Source of the DNA: Chloroflexota bacterium
GTDB taxonomy: Bacteria; Chloroflexota; Limnocylindria; P2-11E
DNA length: 36,564 bases
Assembly (NCBI GenBank): GCA_016191385.1
Contig: JACPOT010000083.1
Span: 1-36,564 of the forward strand
Direction: 5' to 3'
Shown here: in pieces, positions 1-9,117 of the stretch
How positions within the stretch are numbered: position 1 is the stretch's first letter
How the letters are laid out: each line of letters opens with the position of its first letter
Position numbers and translations under genes: made by a program
The notes under the pieces: generated by a model
The model's input: the letters and a program-made list of their open reading frames with translations, nothing else
What the model was told of the DNA's origin: nothing
Database searches by the model: none

Positions 1-195
1 GAGGATCGTCAGGCCGAAGGCGGCGGCGATCGCGATCCCTCCCGCGCGAGGTGTCGGCGCGAGATGGATGCGGCGGCCGCCCGGGACGTCGAGGATCTCG
101 AGGCGGTGCGAGAGCGCGACGACGACCGGACCGGCGGCGAGCGCGAGGAGGAAGGCGAGCAGGGTCGACCCGACGAAGAGGACGACGACGGTCAT
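1..195 (-). CDS. Undecaprenyl-phosphate GlcNAc-1-phosphate transferase-like (MraY/WecA/TagO family), N-terminal fragment running off the window
   Basis: Reverse-strand translation MTVVVLFVGSTLLAFLLALAAGPVVVALSHRLEILDVPGGRRIHLAPTPRAGGIAIAAAFG; DxPxxRxxHxxPTPRxGG motif; ATGA overlap with upp stop. Confidence 0.75.
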   Translation of the reverse strand, partial: MTVVVLFVGSTLLAFLLALAAGPVVVALSHRLEILDVPGGRRIHLAPTPRAGGIAIAAAFGLTIL

Positions 196-812
196 CCGGT
201 CCCGAACTGCCGGTCGCCGGCGTCACCGAGGCCGGGGACGATGTAGCCCTTCTCGTTGAGGCGGTCGTCGAGCGCGGCGACGTGGATGGGGACGTCGGGA
301 TGCGCGTCGGACAGCGCCTTCACGCCCTCGGGTGCGGCGATGAGGCCGACGTATTTGATGCGCTTCGCGCCCCACTTCTCGAGGACGTCGATCGTCGCGA
401 CCGCCGATCCGCCCGTGGCGAGCATGGGATCGAGCACGAGGCACACCTGCACGGTCGCCTCGGTGGGGAGCTTGTTGTAGTACTCGATCGGCCGCAGCGT
501 CCGCTCGTCGCGGAAGAGGCCGATGTGCCACACCTGCGCCTCCGGCATGAGCGAGAGCGCAGCCTCCACCATCCCGATCCCGGCGCGCAGCACCGGGACG
601 AGCCCGACCTTCTCCCGAAGGCGCGAGCCGGTCCACGGCGCGAGCGGCGTGTCGACCTTGCGGTCCTCGAGAGCGAGATCGGCCGTCGCCTCGTAGAGCA
701 CGAGCGTCGCGATCTCATGTACCAGGCGGCGGAACTCGGGCGGCGGCGTCGTGGTGTCGCGGAGACGCGTGAGCTTCTCGCGGACCAGAGGATGCCGCGA
801 GACGTTGATCAC
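192..812 (-). CDS. upp: Uracil phosphoribosyltransferase
   Basis: INVSRHPLVREKLTRLRDTTTPPPEFRRLVHEIATLVLYEAT...LVPVLRAGIGMVEA...LDPMLATGGSA; full-length UPRT. Confidence 0.95.
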   Translation of the reverse strand: MINVSRHPLVREKLTRLRDTTTPPPEFRRLVHEIATLVLYEATADLALEDRKVDTPLAPWTGSRLREKVGLVPVLRAGIGMVEAALSLMPEAQVWHIGLFRDERTLRPIEYYNKLPTEATVQVCLVLDPMLATGGSAVATIDVLEKWGAKRIKYVGLIAAPEGVKALSDAHPDVPIHVAALDDRLNEKGYIVPGLGDAGDRQFGTG

Positions 813-1808
813 GCGCGCGCGTGCTCGCGCGTGATGCCCGGGACCGGATAACGCGCGGTGAGCTCGAGGACCTCGGCCGCGATCGACGCGAGAGCGGCTT
901 CGTCGCCCTTCGAGCGAAGGGTGCGGGCGATGAGGGCGCCGATGCGCTTCATCTCCGCCTCCCTCATGCCGCGCGTCGTCACCGCGGGTGTCCCGACGCG
1001 GATGCCCGAGGCGATCGCGGGCTTGTTGGTGTCATAGGGGATGGTGTTCTTGTTGACGGTGATGTTCACGGCGTCGAGCGCTTTCTCCGCGTCGCGGCCC
1101 GTCGTTCCGGCCGCGCAGCGTCTTGTGCGTCGTCGTCGTGACCACGTGCGAGTGCGGCACGGGGTTCGGATGCTCGCCGGCCGCGACGAGCCCGGCGAAG
1201 TGGGCCATGTCGGTGACGAGCAAAGCGTCGACCTCGTCGGCGATCTCGCGCAGCAGCCGGAAGTCCCAGAAGCGGGGGTACGCGGTGGCCCCGGCGACGA
1301 TCACGCGCGGCCGGTGCTCGCGTGCGAGCGAGCGGATCTCGTCGTAGTCGAGCGTCTCGGTATCGCGCTTCACGTGGTAGGGGATGAACTTGTAGAGCTG
1401 CGCGGAGAAGTTCACCGGCGACCCGTGCGTGAGGTGGCCACCCTGGTCGAGCGCGAGGCCGAGGAACGTGTCGCCCGGCTTCGCGATCGCCGCGTACGCG
1501 GCCATGTTGGCCTGCGCGCCGGCGTGCGGCTGCACGTTGGCGTGCTCCGCGCCGAAGAGCGCCTTCGCGCGCTCGATCGCGAGCGTCTCGGCGACGTCGA
1601 CCCACTCGCAGCCGCCGTAGTAGCGCTTGCCTGGGTAGCCCTCGGCGTACTTGTTGGTGAGGACGCTGCCGACAGCCTCGAGAACGGCCGCGCTCGTGTA
1701 GTTCTCGGAGGCGATGAGCTCGATCTTCTCGACCTGGCGCTGCTCCTCGTTCCGCATCGCGGCGTACAGCTCGGGATCCGTGTGCTCGACGTGCGACAGG
1801 TCGGTCAT
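809..1808 (-). pseudogene. glyA: Serine hydroxymethyltransferase, disrupted: internal deletion of roughly 100 codons plus frame change near 1100
   Basis: N-part ...[13 protein letters not shown] then C-part in another frame ([44 protein letters not shown]); segment between these conserved blocks is absent. Confidence 0.85.
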
Positions 1809-2257
1809 GTCCTGACCTCCCTTTTCTCCAGCGCCATGATCTGCTCGCGCCGGCGGGCGTGGCGACCGCCTTCGGGCTTCGCGCTCATATAGGCGTCCAC
1901 GATGCTCTTCGCGACCTCGCTGCCGATCACGCGCTGGCCGAGCGTCAGCAGGTTCACGTCCACGTGCGAGACCGCGTCGCGCGCCGACCACTCGTCGGTC
2001 ACGACGGCGGCGCGAACGCCCGGGATCTTGTTGGCCGCGACGGCCGGGCCGATGCCGGAGCCGCAGCAGAAGATGGCGCGCTCGACCTTCCCGCTTGCGA
2101 CCGCGTGAGCCAGCGGCACGACGATGAGCGGGTAGTCGTCGTCACCCGTCCGCGCGCCGTCGAAGTCCACGACCTCATGACCCTGAGCCTTGAGGTGCTT
2201 CCCGAGGATGTCGCGCAGCTCGACGCCGGCATGATCCGAGGCCATCCCGACCTTCAT
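1805..2257 (-). CDS. rpiB: Ribose-5-phosphate isomerase B
   Basis: [22 protein letters not shown]...[28 protein letters not shown] overlaps on both sides. Confidence 0.93.
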   Translation of the reverse strand: MKVGMASDHAGVELRDILGKHLKAQGHEVVDFDGARTGDDDYPLIVVPLAHAVASGKVERAIFCCGSGIGPAVAANKIPGVRAAVVTDEWSARDAVSHVDVNLLTLGQRVIGSEVAKSIVDAYMSAKPEGGRHARRREQIMALEKREVRT

Positions 2258-2850
2258 GCGGCCGCGTCCCGGAGCGCCTGCTCGATGTCGCGCGCGGCGA
2301 TCGCGCCCTCGCGAAGGATCGTGACCACAGGTCCGCTGCAGTCGACGATCGTCGACGGAACGCCGCCGGGCGTGCGCCCGCCGTCGAGGATCAGCGAGAT
2401 GCGGCCGTCGAGCTGCGCGATGACCTCCTCGGCCGTCGTCGCGTCGCGCTCGCCCGACAGGTTCGCGCTCGTCACGGGCAGGCCGCCACCGCTCGCCGCG
2501 ATGAGCCGGCGCGCGACGTCGTTGGCCGGAACGCGAAAGGCGAGGGTCCCGCGGCGCGGGGCGACGAGGACGATCGTCAGCGGCCCGGGCCAGTAACGCG
2601 CCGCGAGGATGCGCGCTGACGGCGTGACCATCGCGCTGGCCTCGAGGTGAGATGCGTCGGAAAGCATGACCGGGATGCGTTTGTCTTTGGGCCGGCCCTT
2701 CACCTTGTAGAGGTCGCGAATGCGATCGTGAGCGACGGCGAGGCCGTAGACCGTGTCGGTCGGGAACGCGATGACCTCGCCGCGCGCGAGCGCCGCCGCG
2801 GCTTCTTCCACCGCTCCTCGCGCGTTCGCGTCGAGGAGGCGCGTCTTCAC
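2254..2850 (-). CDS. L-threonylcarbamoyladenylate synthase (Sua5/YwlC/TsaC)
   Basis: GEVIAFPTDTVYGLAVA...KGRPKDKRIPVML...YWPGPLTIVL...PVTSANLSGE. Confidence 0.93.
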   Translation of the reverse strand: MKTRLLDANARGAVEEAAAALARGEVIAFPTDTVYGLAVAHDRIRDLYKVKGRPKDKRIPVMLSDASHLEASAMVTPSARILAARYWPGPLTIVLVAPRRGTLAFRVPANDVARRLIAASGGGLPVTSANLSGERDATTAEEVIAQLDGRISLILDGGRTPGGVPSTIVDCSGPVVTILREGAIAARDIEQALRDAAA

Positions 2851-3701
2851 GGTCGGATGATACCGACGACGCGCGGTGCGCCCATGAGATCGAGGTGCAC
2901 GTGCGTGTTCGCACCGAGCGCTTCGCTCAGCATCGCGGAGAGCGGGTCGACCTGAGGCGGATCGCACTCGAAGAACGCCGCGCCTCCGCGCTCGAGCTTC
3001 GCGGGAAGCTGCGCCACACAACGCCGAATGAGGTCGAGGCCAGCGGGTCCGGCGAAGACCGCGACGCGCGGCTCGAAGCGCAGCGACGTTCGCTCCGCGG
3101 TGAGCTCGTCGACCGCACGCTCGGTGAGGTATGGGAGGTTCGCGACCACGAGGTCGACAGGCCGCTCCAGCGGATCCAGCAGATCGCCCAGGCGCAGGTC
3201 GATCCGCCCAGCCAACCCGTGGGCGGCGGCGTTCAGCGCCGCGACCTCGAGCGCGTCGGCGGACACGTCGGTCGCGACGATGCGCACGCGCGGCTGGTGG
3301 ACGGCGATGGCGACGGCGATCGCGCCGGATCCCGTTCCGACGTCGACGACGCGAGTGCGCTCCGTGGCATCGAGGTACGCGATGGCTGCTTCGACCAGGA
3401 CCTCCGTCTCCGGTCGCGGGATCAGCACGCGATGGTCGACGACGAAGCGCAGTCCGAAGAATTCCTTGAAGCCACGCAAATAGGCGATCGGCTCGCCCTC
3501 GCCGCGGCGCTCGACAAGCTCGTCGAGGTCGCGTTGCTGCGCGGGGTCGAGCGGAACGTCGAGGTGGGCGTAGAGCTGCTCCCGCGAGATCCCGCAGACG
3601 TGCGCGAGCAGCAGGTCCGCGTCGAGGCTCGCGGTGGGATCGTCCATCTCGCGCAGCCGCGCCGTCGCCCGCGCGCGCGCCTCGCCTCGCATCACGCGCA
3701 T
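2847..3701 (-). CDS. prmC: Peptide chain release factor N5-glutamine methyltransferase
   Basis: YLRGFKEFFGLRFVVDHRVLIPRPETEVLVEAA...VDVGTGSGAIAVAIA...VVANLPYL (NPPY-like). Confidence 0.93.
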   Translation of the reverse strand: MRVMRGEARARATARLREMDDPTASLDADLLLAHVCGISREQLYAHLDVPLDPAQQRDLDELVERRGEGEPIAYLRGFKEFFGLRFVVDHRVLIPRPETEVLVEAAIAYLDATERTRVVDVGTGSGAIAVAIAVHQPRVRIVATDVSADALEVAALNAAAHGLAGRIDLRLGDLLDPLERPVDLVVANLPYLTERAVDELTAERTSLRFEPRVAVFAGPAGLDLIRRCVAQLPAKLERGGAAFFECDPPQVDPLSAMLSEALGANTHVHLDLMGAPRVVGIIRP

Positions 3702-3712
3702 ATCCTCGCCCC

Positions 3713-4723
3713 GTGGCGCTCCCCGTGACGGGCGAGGACATCGTCGCCGCGCGGCGCATCGTGGACCGCTACCTTCCGCGGGCGCCGCTGGAGCGCTCCC
3801 CCCTCCTCTCGGGTGAGCTGGGAGCCGAGATCCACCTCAAGATCGAGACCTTCAAGCCGACACGCACGTTCAAGGTGCGGGGCGCGCTCAACAAGGTCGC
3901 TTCCCTCGACGAACGCGCTCGCGCGCGCGGGGTCGTCGCGGCGTCGGCGGGGAGCCACGCGCAGGGGGTCGCGTATGCGGCCTGGGCGCTCAGCGTGAGC
4001 GCGACGGTCGTCATGCCCAACGAGGTCTCGCCCACGATCGTCGGTGTCTGCCGCGCGTACGGCGCGACGGTGCGGCTCGAGGGCGACCTCTACGACGACA
4101 CCCTTTCCCTTGCCCACCGCATCGAAGAGGAAGAGGGGCGCACGTTCGTCCATCCCTATGCGGATCCGCTCATCGTCGCGGGTCAGGGCACGATCGGGCT
4201 CGAGATCCTCGAAGAGCTCCGCGACGTCGACGTGGTCATCGTCGCCGTCGGTGGCGGCGGCCTCATCTCGGGCATCGGCCTGGCGATCAAGGCACAGCAG
4301 CCCGGTGTGCGCATCGTCGGTGTCGAGCCCGAAGGAGCCGACGCTTTCGGCCGATCGCTGCGCGCAGGCCGGCCCGTCGTGCTCGACGAAGCGCACAGCA
4401 TCGCGGACAAGCTCGTCGTGAAGACCACGAGAGACCTGAACGTGGAGATCGGCCGTGCCGTCGTCGACGACATGGTCACCGTGACCGAGACCGCCCTTGC
4501 GGACGCGACGTACGAATACCTGGACCGCCTTTCTCTCATGGTCGAGCCCTCCGGCGCGGCGCCGCTGGCCGCGCTGCGCAGCGGGAAGGTCCGCGTGGCC
4601 GGGAAGCGCGCCGTCCTCGTCCTCAGCGGCGGGAACGCCGCGCCTGCCATGTTGGCCAAGATCCTGTCCGATCGGACCAGCGACGTGAGTCGATCGGGCA
4701 TCGAGGAGAGCGCTCCGGCCTGA
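3713..4723 (+). CDS. Threonine/serine dehydratase, PLP-dependent
   Basis: LKIETFKPTRTFKVRGALNKV...ASAGSHAQGVAYAA...VAVGGGGLISGIG. Confidence 0.92.
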   Translation: MALPVTGEDIVAARRIVDRYLPRAPLERSPLLSGELGAEIHLKIETFKPTRTFKVRGALNKVASLDERARARGVVAASAGSHAQGVAYAAWALSVSATVVMPNEVSPTIVGVCRAYGATVRLEGDLYDDTLSLAHRIEEEEGRTFVHPYADPLIVAGQGTIGLEILEELRDVDVVIVAVGGGGLISGIGLAIKAQQPGVRIVGVEPEGADAFGRSLRAGRPVVLDEAHSIADKLVVKTTRDLNVEIGRAVVDDMVTVTETALADATYEYLDRLSLMVEPSGAAPLAALRSGKVRVAGKRAVLVLSGGNAAPAMLAKILSDRTSDVSRSGIEESAPA

Positions 4724-4805
4724 TCGCGATCGATCCGCGTCCATAACCTGCATCGGGGACGCGCTGCAATAACATTCGTCGCTCAACGGGGAGGGCGATC
4801 GTCTC

Positions 4806-5765
4806 TTGAGCTCCTGGCGCGCGTTGCTACGTGGCGATCCATTGCCGTGGCTGCTCGAGAAGCGCGACCCCTCCGTGCGCGCTATGGCCCTTCGCAACAT
4901 CTTCGACAAGAGCGCGCGCGATCCGGAAGTGCGCGAAGCCGCCACACGAGCGATGAGCTCGCCGCCTATCTCCACGATCCTCCACCGGCAGAAGCCTGAC
5001 GGCCGCTGGAACGGTGGTGAGATGTACGCGCCCAAGTACACCGGTTCGCACTGGTCGATGCTCCTGCTCAGCGAATACGGCATCGAGGGCTCCGACCCGC
5101 GCGTCCGCCTGGGTGCTCGCCGCATCCTCGAGGATCTCGGCGCCGGCAAGGCCAAGATGGAGTGGGCGACCGAGCGCGACCACGGCGTGTCGTGCTTCTT
5201 CGCCAACGTCGTGCGCTACGTCGCCACCGCCGGCTATGGAGCGGACCCCCGCCTCGAGCCCTTCGTCCAGCGGCTGGTCCGGGACGCGAAGAAATTCGAC
5301 GCCGCCTGCTTCATCAACAACGAGCAGCCCTGCGCCTGGGGCTACGCCCGCCTGGTGTGGGGCCTCGCGGCGCTCCCGGAGGCCGTGCGCACGCGCGAGG
5401 TCGAGCGCGCCATCCGCCGCGGTGTCGAGTTCCTGCTCACGTACCGGCCGGAACGCGGCGACTACCCCGCCCCGTATGGGGCGAGCCACCTCTGGCGCCA
5501 GCTGAGCTTTCCACTCTTCTACCAAGCGGACGTCCTCTTCGTCCTTCGTGCCCTCGACGCCGCCGATGCGCTCGACGACCCGCGCGCGCAGTCGTCCATC
5601 GCCTGGCTCCTCGCGCGGCAGGACGAGCGCGGCCGCTGGGGCGGCCGCGCGCCATACGCGGATCGCATGCCCTCGAAGATCGACGGCAGCAAGTGGGTCA
5701 CGCTGCAGGCCATCACGCTCCTCAAGCACGCCTTTCCCGGCCCGGTGGGGGCACAGGGGGCATAG
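4806..5765 (+). CDS. Prenyltransferase/squalene-cyclase repeat (alpha/alpha toroid)-like protein
   Basis: LHRQKPDGRWNGGEMYAPKYTGSHWSMLLLSEYG...QDERGRWGGRAPY repeats; ends ...GAQGA-TAG. Confidence 0.65.
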   Translation: MSSWRALLRGDPLPWLLEKRDPSVRAMALRNIFDKSARDPEVREAATRAMSSPPISTILHRQKPDGRWNGGEMYAPKYTGSHWSMLLLSEYGIEGSDPRVRLGARRILEDLGAGKAKMEWATERDHGVSCFFANVVRYVATAGYGADPRLEPFVQRLVRDAKKFDAACFINNEQPCAWGYARLVWGLAALPEAVRTREVERAIRRGVEFLLTYRPERGDYPAPYGASHLWRQLSFPLFYQADVLFVLRALDAADALDDPRAQSSIAWLLARQDERGRWGGRAPYADRMPSKIDGSKWVTLQAITLLKHAFPGPVGAQGA

Positions 5766-5770
5766 CCCCC
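5756..5770. repeat. Perfect inverted repeat GGGGGC-ATA-GCCCCC at a stop/start junction
   Basis: Sequence gggggcatagccccc read directly; loop is the ATA. Confidence 0.7.
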
Positions 5771-6769
5771 CTGCTAGAGGAACTGAGACCGCTTCCCATT
5801 GCCCGACTGAGGACGGGTGAGGGCCGCGAATGCAGCCTTCCGGCGTGCCTCGCTGCCGCCTCCGGAGCCGAGTACGACGACCTCATGGGCGCGAGCGGCG
5901 CTGCTTTCACCGCCGCCATCGACCTCGACACCTGGGATCCGCTCGCGGCAGCACCGCTCGACGACGCCACGCTCGGTCGCGCCGCCCGCGCGGCCGGTGT
6001 GCGCACCGATCGCGTGACGCCTCCCTTCGACGAGGAGATGCGCGAGCTCGTCCTGGACCGGGTACAGGGATCGCTCGAGGCGAAGCTCGCTCCGCTCATC
6101 CAGGGAGCCGTCGGCCCCGCCGAGTTCGGGCTGATCGTCGGGCTAGCGGAGCGAGCGGCGAGGCCGCAGGCCGAGCGCGAAGAGCAGGTCGAGAAGGGGC
6201 CGACCTTCCTGCTCAGGACGTACTTCGACCGGGGCGAGGAGCCGACCCGGGCGGGCTGGGAGGTGTTCGCGGGACCCGGCCAGGGCGAGCCGGTGTTCCT
6301 CGATCGCGCGGAGAAGCCGCCTCGCGAGACGCTGGCCCGGGAGGCCGTCGTCCTCGCGTGCGAAAGCGCGGATGCCAGCGACGCGACCCTGCGAGCTTGG
6401 CTCGCGGCACTGCGCGACGAGGCGCGATGGACGGACGCGAAACACGGCGGCGTCGCCGCCTACGCTGACCACGCGATGCGCACGATCCTCGCGGACAAGC
6501 GGCGGTCGGCCGCGCGATACCTGCGCTCCGTCCGCGGGTCGCTGCCGCCGCGGGCGGGCGGCGACGTGCTGCGGGCGGCGGAGGCGTATGGGCACGTCGC
6601 CGACGCCGCGGATCGCGCCGGCGCCGGCGCGTTCGATCCGGCGATCGCGCTGCGGTTCATCGAGGGCGGCCAGCGCCGCGCGTGGGCCAACCTTCTCGAA
6701 GGTGCCATCGCTCACGAGACCGAGGCGCATGAAGCGCTGCGCTCGGCACGCGCGGCCCTGCGGGCGTGA
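5762..6769 (+). CDS. Conserved hypothetical protein; likely start ATA at 5762 overlapping the upstream TAG
   Basis: Open frame from ATA: (M)APLLEELRPLPIARLRTGEGRECSLPACLAAASGAEYDDLMGASG...; no ATG/GTG/TTG before 5885; 3' end overlaps uppP as GTGA. Confidence 0.7.
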   Translation: MAPLLEELRPLPIARLRTGEGRECSLPACLAAASGAEYDDLMGASGAAFTAAIDLDTWDPLAAAPLDDATLGRAARAAGVRTDRVTPPFDEEMRELVLDRVQGSLEAKLAPLIQGAVGPAEFGLIVGLAERAARPQAEREEQVEKGPTFLLRTYFDRGEEPTRAGWEVFAGPGQGEPVFLDRAEKPPRETLAREAVVLACESADASDATLRAWLAALRDEARWTDAKHGGVAAYADHAMRTILADKRRSAARYLRSVRGSLPPRAGGDVLRAAEAYGHVADAADRAGAGAFDPAIALRFIEGGQRRAWANLLEGAIAHETEAHEALRSARAALRA

Positions 6770-7563
6770 GCGATCTCGCGATCGCCACGCTCCTCGGCCT
6801 CGTTCAGGGACTCACCGAGTTCTTGCCGGTCTCATCGACGGCGCATCTGGTGATCGCCGAGAAGCTCTTCCATCTTGACCCCGAGCGCTTCGGCCTCACG
6901 TTCGACGTCGCGGTGCACCTCGGCACCGCGCTCGCGGTGCTCCTCTACTTCGCGGGGACGTGGATCGGCCTGGTCCGCGACGTCTTCTCCGGACGCTGGC
7001 GGCTGCCGCTTCTCGTGGTCGTCGGCACGCTGCCGGCCGCGATCGCCGGCGTCCTCTTCCAGTCCGCGGTGGAGGACCAGCTGCGCGACGTGCGCGTGGT
7101 CGCGGCCGCGCTCGTGATCGGTTCGCTCGTTTTCCTCGCCGCCGAGCGGATGGCGACGCAGCGCGTGGATCTCGCGCGCATCGGCTGGGGCACGGCGATC
7201 TTCATGGGCGCGGCACAGGCCATCGCGCTCATCCCCGGCGTCTCGCGCTCGGGGATCACGATCTCCGCGGGTCTCGCCGCCGGCGTCCAGCGGATCGACG
7301 CCACGCGGCTCAGCTTCCTCCTGGCGACGCCGGTGATCATCGGGGCCAGCGCCAAGACGCTCCTCGACGCCCGCGATGCCAGTGGCCTGCTCGCGGAGCC
7401 GCAGCTGGCGGTCGCCGGGTTCATCGTGTCGTTCGTGTCCGGGTTCTCGGCCGTCGCGTTCCTCGTGCGCTTCCTTCGCGCCCACTCGCTGAACTGGTTC
7501 ATCCCCTACCGGCTGCTGCTCGCTGCCGCATTGCTCTTGGCGGCGTTCCTCGGGGTGGCGTGA
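6766..7563 (+). CDS. uppP: Undecaprenyl-diphosphatase (BacA/UppP)
   Basis: LLGLVQGLTEFLPVSSTAHLVIAEKL...ALIPGVSRSGITISAGL. Confidence 0.96.
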   Translation: MSDLAIATLLGLVQGLTEFLPVSSTAHLVIAEKLFHLDPERFGLTFDVAVHLGTALAVLLYFAGTWIGLVRDVFSGRWRLPLLVVVGTLPAAIAGVLFQSAVEDQLRDVRVVAAALVIGSLVFLAAERMATQRVDLARIGWGTAIFMGAAQAIALIPGVSRSGITISAGLAAGVQRIDATRLSFLLATPVIIGASAKTLLDARDASGLLAEPQLAVAGFIVSFVSGFSAVAFLVRFLRAHSLNWFIPYRLLLAAALLLAAFLGVA

Positions 7564-7628
7564 GCAGCAGCGGATCGAAGTCCAAGAAGGGACACTGAGC
7601 GTCTGATCACATCGATAGCGAGGACAAC

Positions 7629-8423
7629 ATGGACCTAGGACTGGTCGGAAAAGTGGCTTTCGTCGCCGCGGCCAGCAAGGGCCTCGGCCGCGCCATCGCC
7701 GAAGAGTTCGCGCGCGAGGGCGCCAAGGTCGTCATGTGCAGCCGCGACGAGGCCGCGATCGGGACGGCCGCGCGCGAGATCGCGGCGGCGACGAAAGGCG
7801 AAACGCTCCCGGTCGCCGCGGACCTGTCGAAGAAAGAGGACTGCGAGCGCTTCATCAACGCCGGTCTCGAGAAGTTCGGCCGCATGGACGTGCTCATCGT
7901 GAACGCCGGCGGCCCGCCGCCGGGGCGATTCGAAGAGCTCGACGAGGCGGCCTGGGACAAGGCCTACCAGCTCACGCTCATGTCGGCGGTCCGGCTCGTG
8001 AAGCTCGCGCTTCCCGAGCTCAAGAAGACGAAGGGCAACGTCGTCTTCTCGACGTCGACGTCCGTGCGGCAGCCGACGCAGTACGTCGCGCTGATCCTCT
8101 CGAACGCGCTGCGCGCCGCGGTGCACGGGATGCTGAAGACGCTCTCGAAGGACCTCGGCAAGGACGGTATCCGCGTCAACGCCGTCCAGCCCGGACGCGT
8201 CCACACCGATCGCATCGACTCGCTCGATGCCGATACCGCGAAGCGCACCGGCCGCAGCCAGGAGCAGGTCGCGACGGGCTGGCACGCGCAGATCCCGCTG
8301 GGCCGCTACGGCGACCCGAGGGAGTACGCCGCGGCCGCGGTCTTCCTCGCGTCCGAGCGCGCGTCCTACATCACCGGGGTGTCGCTGCAGGTCGACGGGG
8401 GAATGCTCCAGGCGATGTTCTGA
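7629..8423 (+). CDS. SDR-family oxidoreductase
   Basis: LVGKVAFVAAASKGLGRAIAEEFAREGAKVVMCSRD...NAGGPPPG...ITGVSLQVDGGMLQAMF. Confidence 0.92.
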   Translation: MDLGLVGKVAFVAAASKGLGRAIAEEFAREGAKVVMCSRDEAAIGTAAREIAAATKGETLPVAADLSKKEDCERFINAGLEKFGRMDVLIVNAGGPPPGRFEELDEAAWDKAYQLTLMSAVRLVKLALPELKKTKGNVVFSTSTSVRQPTQYVALILSNALRAAVHGMLKTLSKDLGKDGIRVNAVQPGRVHTDRIDSLDADTAKRTGRSQEQVATGWHAQIPLGRYGDPREYAAAAVFLASERASYITGVSLQVDGGMLQAMF

Positions 8424-8439
8424 TGCCCCAGGCGCGGCC

Positions 8440-9117
8440 GTGACAGAGATCGTCCCCGGCCTCCACCGCGTCCCCCTTCGGGGCAGCGCCGCGTTCCTCG
8501 TCGTCGAGGACGAGATCACCCTCATCGATGCGGGCCTGCGCGGGTCAGGCCGTTTGCTCCGCCACTACCTCGACAGGATCGGTCGCTTGCCCCGCGAGGT
8601 CGCTCGCATCGTCTGCACGCACGGTCACCCCGACCACATCGGCGGCGTTCGGGAGATCGCCGCGATGACCGGCGCGCAGGTGCTCATGCATCCCGCCGAC
8701 GCCGAGCGGCTGCGCATGAGCGTGCGCGACGCACTGCGGCACCTGCGGCCATGGACGCTCCTGGCCGCGATCACGCGCGGGCCGGAGGACGCCAAGCCGC
8801 TCGATGACGGAGCCGTGCTCCCGGGGCTCGGGGGGCTGGAGGTGGTCCACACGCCCGGTCACACGCCGGGCAGCGTGTGCCTGTACTCGCGTAGCCGGCG
8901 CGTCCTCATCGTCGGCGACGTCCTTCAAGTCATGCGGGGCCGGCTGCACCCGCCCAGCCTCGTCTTCTCCGAGGACATGGAGCTCGCGAAAGCCTCCATC
9001 CAGCGGCTCTCCAGGCTCGACGTTGACACGATCTGCTTCGCGCACTACTCCACGTGGCGGGAAGGGGCCCGCGAGGGGCTCGCGGCGCTGGCGGGAGGGA
9101 CACCACGGAGACCCTGA
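8440..9117 (+). CDS. MBL-fold metallo-hydrolase
   Basis: IVPGLHRVPLRGSAAFLVVEDEITLIDAGLRGSG...CTHGHPDHIGG...VVHTPGHTPGSVCLY. Confidence 0.9.
   Translation: MTEIVPGLHRVPLRGSAAFLVVEDEITLIDAGLRGSGRLLRHYLDRIGRLPREVARIVCTHGHPDHIGGVREIAAMTGAQVLMHPADAERLRMSVRDALRHLRPWTLLAAITRGPEDAKPLDDGAVLPGLGGLEVVHTPGHTPGSVCLYSRSRRVLIVGDVLQVMRGRLHPPSLVFSEDMELAKASIQRLSRLDVDTICFAHYSTWREGAREGLAALAGGTPRRP

Noticed and set aside
51-851. Long antisense/overlapping ORFs (e.g. 51..851, 5162..5760 part, 9045..10586 minus, 16158..17738, 29186..31666 minus)
   Set aside because: Arg/Gly/Ala-rich shadow ORFs on GC-rich coding DNA with no family resemblance; the opposite or alternative frame encodes clear homologues.
4806-5765. 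Nitrogen-fixation (NifH) annotation sometimes seen for similar proteins
   Set aside because: No P-loop or nitrogenase iron-protein motifs; repeats look like cyclase/prenyltransferase toroid.
8423-8443. Six-codon ORF ATGCCCCAGGCGCGGCCGTGA between the SDR and MBL genes, overlapping the MBL GTG
   Set aside because: Could be a tiny coupling leader, but too short to support from one sequence.
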